Shown here: piece by piece, positions 60,873 to 64,000 of the stretch | Numbering within the stretch: position 1 is the stretch's first letter | Layout of the letters: each line of letters begins with the position of its first letter | Source: G963675935 sp963719005 | GTDB lineage: Bacteria > Planctomycetota > Planctomycetia > Pirellulales > Thermoguttaceae | Reading direction: 5' to 3' | Length of the DNA: 64,000 bases | Assembly (NCBI GenBank): GCA_963719005.1 | Contig: CAVRAR010000006.1 | Span: 109,312-173,311, forward strand | Notes under the pieces: model-generated | Database searches by the model: none | Told to the model about the DNA's origin: nothing | Seen by the model: only the letters and a program-made list of their open reading frames with translations | Made by a program: the position numbers and the translations under genes

Positions 60873-62205
60873 ATGAGCCTGACACCTCCAACGAAGGTCC
60901 AGAAACTACAGGAGACGATGCACGCCAAAGCGAAGGGATCGCCCCGCTATCGGTTTTATCTGCTGTACGACAAAGTGTACCGACGTGACGTACTGGAATT
61001 CGCCTACCGATGCTGCTCGGCCAACGGTGGAGCACCAGGAGTGGACGGCCAGACGTTCGCGGACATCGAGAAGTACGGCATGGGCCGCTGGCTGGACGAA
61101 CTGACGGAAGAACTCAAGAAGAAGACGTATCGACCGCAGGCCGTGCGGCGGGTGAATATCCCGAAGCCCGGCCAGCCGGGACGCACGCGACCGTTGGGCA
61201 TTCCGACGGTCAAGGATCGTGTCGTGCAGACGGCGGCGTTGTTGGTTTTGGAGCCGATCTTCGAGGCCGACTTGCAGCCGGAGCAATACGCCTACCGACC
61301 CAATCGCAGCGCACTGGACGCGATTCGCGCGATCCATGCGTTGGTGAACACGGGGCATACGGAGGTGGTGGACGCGGACTTGAGCGGGTACTTCGACAGC
61401 ATTCCGCACTCGGAGTTGATGAAATCGGTGGCCCGTCGCGTGAGCGATCGGCACCTGCTGCATCTCATCAAGATGTGGCTGATACGCGCCGGTGGAAGAA
61501 ACGGACGAGCGTGGGCGGAAGCAACGAACGACCCGCAACAAGGACATGAAGCGCGGCAGCCCGCAAGGGGCGCCGATTTCGCCGTTGTTGAGCAACCTCT
61601 ACATGCGACGGTTCATACTGGGCTGGAAGACGCTGGGACACGAGAGGCGGCTTGGGGCGAAGATCGTCAACTACGCCGACGATTTCGTGATCTGCTGTCG
61701 CGGCACCGCCGAAGAGGCGATGGCAACGATGCGGGCCATGATGCAGAAGCTGAAACTGACGGTCAACGAAGCCAAGACGCGTATGTGCCGCTTACCGGAC
61801 GAATCATTCGACTTCTTGGGATACACCATTGGCCGATGCTACTCGACGCGAACGGGCCGAGCCTATTTGGGCACGCAACCGTCGCGGAGGAAGGTCTTGC
61901 GGCTCTGTCGCGAGATCAGCGAGATGACGGGCCGGCGGTGGACGCTGCTGGACGCGGAAGACCGTGTGAGCCGACTCAACCGCATGTTGGTTGGATGGGC
62001 GAACTACTTTTGTCTGGGCCCAGTCAGCAAAGCCTACCGAATTGTGGACCGCCACGTTCGGCATAGGCTCCGCCAGTGGTTGTGCGTCAAGCACAAAGTT
62101 CAAGGTCAGGGAACATCACAATACCCGGACGAATATCTTGAACAGACGTTGGGGCTTGTACGGCTCCAATCGCGGACCCGCAACCTTCCGTGGGCGACAA
62201 CGTGA
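60873..62205 (+). CDS. ltrA: Group II intron reverse transcriptase/maturase (intron 1), one frameshift
   Basis: ATG at 60873 (MSLTPPTKVQKLQETMHAKA) follows GGGAGAGTGGCG. The reverse transcriptase domain has GAPGVDGQTF, RPLGIPTVKDRVVQTA, YAYRPNRSALDAI, DADLSGYFDSIPHSELM and the catalytic NYADDFVICC. The maturase/thumb region follows (FLGYTIGRCYSTRTGRAYLG, VSRLNRMLVGWANYF, RLRQWLCVKHKVQG). No endonuclease domain is seen. The frame shifts once near 61485: comparison with intron 2 (ctggtggcaccgg) suggests one extra base here (ctgatacgcgccgg). The protein promotes splicing and mobility of its own intron if the frame is intact. Confidence 0.85.
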
Positions 62206-62217
62206 ATCCTTGTCCGA

Positions 62218-62250
<33 letters not shown>

Positions 62251-62362
62251 GACGAGCGGGGTGTGAAAACGGAGCATGGCAGAGATATTGAGGCACCGAC
62301 AGACGAAAGGGTCGGAAACCGATAGGCTTTGCCTAAACCACCGCGTCACACCTCGACTCTAC

Positions 62363-64000
62363 GTGCGCCGTGAAAAGGTGTTGATCTTCAGTGGGTGCGA
62401 TTCCCACCCGGCAACTGGTCGCTCCAGCCGGAAGCAATCGGAGCGGCAGTGGAGGTAACGAAGCTGTCGAAGCCTTCTGGTGAAGAGGGTCGCTTAGGCG
62501 ACTCGGCGAGCATGCAGGCCGTAACGTGAGTGAACGCCGAGCAGGCCTCGAAAAGGGCGATGTGGGAGCCGACCCGCCTGAATAACGGGGAAGGCCGCCG
62601 CTGCCGGGGATCGATGAGACGACATGAAGCCGGCAGTCCCACCGGGGTAGTGGCGACGGCATGTATGCACAAGGAGATCCAACGCAACACGGGAAGCCCC
62701 AGCGGTGGAGGCGTGTGACCTCCAACCGGACGCCCGCGAGGGACAGGCCGGGCCGTGTGGGGTGACGGAGAGGCCCGTAGTACCGACGAAGCCGGGTAAC
62801 GCCGGTGGAGGGAAGGGGCCTCAGTTCAAGGTCAACGCAAGAAGTGGCGAGAGCCGGGAGATTGGCGATGAGCCTAACACCTCCAACGAAGGTTCAGAAA
62901 CTGCAGGAGGCGTTGCACGCCAAAGCGAAGGGATCGCCCGGCTATCGGTTCTATCTGCTGTACGACAAGGTGTATCGACGCGACGTGCTGGAATTCGCCT
63001 ACCGATGCTGCTCGGCCAACGGCGGAGCACCGGGAGTGGACGGCCAGACGTTCGAGGACATCGAAGCGTACGGCATGGGCCGCTGGCTGGACGAACTGAC
63101 GGAGGAACTCAGGAAGAAGACGTATCGACCGCAAGCCGTGCGACGGGTGTACATCCCGAAGCCCGGCCACGGGAAGCAGCGACCGCTGGGCATTCCGACG
63201 GTCACGGATCGCGTCGTGCAGACGGCCGGCTGCTGGTCTTGGAGCCGATCTTCGAGGCCGACCTGCAGCCGGAGCAATATGCCTATCGACCCAATCGCAG
63301 CGCACTGGATGCGGTTCGCGCGGTCCATGCGTTGGTGAACACGGGGCATACGGAGGTGGTAGACGCGGACTTGAGCGGGTATTTCGACAGCATTCCGCAC
63401 GCCGAGTTGATGAAATCGGTGGCCCGTCGCGTGAGCGATCGGCACGTGCTGCACCTTATCAAGATGTGGCTGGTGGCACCGGTGGAAGAGACCGACGAGC
63501 GTGGGCGAAAGCAGCGAACGACCCGCAACAAGGACATGAAACGCGGCAGCCCGCAAGGGGCCCCGATTTCGCCGCTGTTGAGCAACCTCTACATGCGACG
63601 GTTCATTCTGGGCTGGAAGGTGCTGGGACACGAGAAGCGACTTGGCGCGAACATCGTCAACTACGCCGACGACTTCGTGATCTGCTGTCGCGGCACGGCC
63701 GACGCAGGCGATGACGACGATGCGGGCCATGATGCAGAAGCTGAAGTTGACGGTCAATGAAACCAAGACGCACGTGTGCCGGTTGCCGGATGAGACGTTT
63801 GACTTCCTGGGCTACACCATCGGCCGCTGTTACTCGACGCGGACGGGCCGGGCCTACCTGGGCACGCGGCCGTCGCGGAAGAAGGTCTTGCGGTTATGCC
63901 GTGAGATCAGCGAGATGACCGGCCGACGGTGGACGCTGAGGGACGCAGTGGATCGCGTGAGCCGACTCAATCGCATGTTGGTCGGGTGGGCGAACTACTT
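62363..64000 (+). mobile_element. Group II intron 2 (5' part; runs off window)
   Basis: It begins GTGCGCCGTGAAAAGG at 62363, directly after the inferred end of intron 1. The upstream ribozyme part is similar to that of intron 1 but clearly diverged (for example TGTTGATCTTCAGTGGGTGC versus CTTGAGTTTCCAGCGGGTGA). A related maturase gene starts at 62868. The 3' part, with domains V and VI, is outside the window. Confidence 0.8.
62868..64000 (+). CDS. ltrA: Group II intron reverse transcriptase/maturase (intron 2), partial, two frameshifts
   Basis: ATG at 62868 (MSLTPPTKVQKLQEALHAKA). The same domain order as intron 1's protein is visible: GAPGVDGQTFEDIEAYG, RPLGIPTVTDRVVQTA, then after a one-base loss near 63230 LLVLEPIFEADLQPEQYAYR, DADLSGYFDSIPHAELM, NYADDFVICC. 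After a one-base gain near 63705 it reads MRAMMQKLKLTVNETKTHVC and FLGYTIGRCYSTRTGRAYLG. The two shifts compensate. Intact stretches on both sides suggest a recently functional gene or sequencing errors. The C-terminus lies beyond the window. Confidence 0.83.

Noticed and set aside
60533..60988. A 151-codon ORF in the 5' part of intron 1
   Set aside because: It lies in ribozyme domain sequence and overlaps the true maturase start; no conserved protein pattern.

Overview
The window is GC-rich bacterial DNA, most likely from a planctomycete (Pirellulales-like). The evidence is two BBP7-type beta-barrel proteins, an exported giant protein with an LEPR-XLL-like start (DPLEERTLLS), an ECF sigma factor next to a Ser/Thr kinase with WD40 repeats, a small membrane protein starting MDNPYQSPE, TPR proteins with TMTC-like membrane domains, and many short palindromic repeats.

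Layout. 1-2.6 kb: the 3' part of an EF-G gene, a PD-(D/E)XK-like small protein, a DUF4160/DUF2442 pair and a DUF433 gene. 2.8-8.8 kb (minus): three translationally coupled TMTC-like membrane/TPR proteins. 9-16.6 kb: serine acetyltransferase, a VapBC-like pair, hisH, an OmpA-family lipoprotein, an MFS transporter, a ParA-type ATPase and a BBP7 protein. 16.9-38.3 kb (minus): one giant surface-protein gene of about 21.4 kb and 7,100 codons, broken by five single-base frameshifts. It carries FVVVW-type repeats, six Big_5-like modules, a trypsin-like protease, a P-domain and four Ig-like repeats. 38.4-47.6 kb: a TIGR03032 protein, a frameshifted BBP7 gene, a heavily frameshifted fatty-acyl-AMP ligase/ACP/alpha-oxoamine synthase gene, and a GH36-like exported glycosidase. 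47.6-54 kb (minus): an ECF sigma factor and a kinase-WD40-TPR gene split by two tandem IS5-family elements. 54-57.1 kb: a zinc-ribbon protein, a second PIN toxin/antitoxin pair and two membrane proteins. 57.5-60.4 kb: a truncated and an intact TMTC-like protein. 60.4-64 kb: two related group II introns, head to tail with no visible spacer, the second running off the window.

Themes. Most of the DNA encodes cell-surface or secreted products and their likely glycosylation or lipid machinery, but I see no single pathway joining them. A short palindromic element sits in frame at the same codon position in three TMTC-like paralogues, and a remnant of it marks a large deletion in a fourth. Single-base frameshifts are absent from the first 16.6 kb and frequent after 25 kb, especially at 40-45 kb. 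This may reflect uncorrected sequencing indels rather than real gene decay, so the broken genes should be read with that in mind.

All functional calls come from reading motifs by eye; no database search was run.
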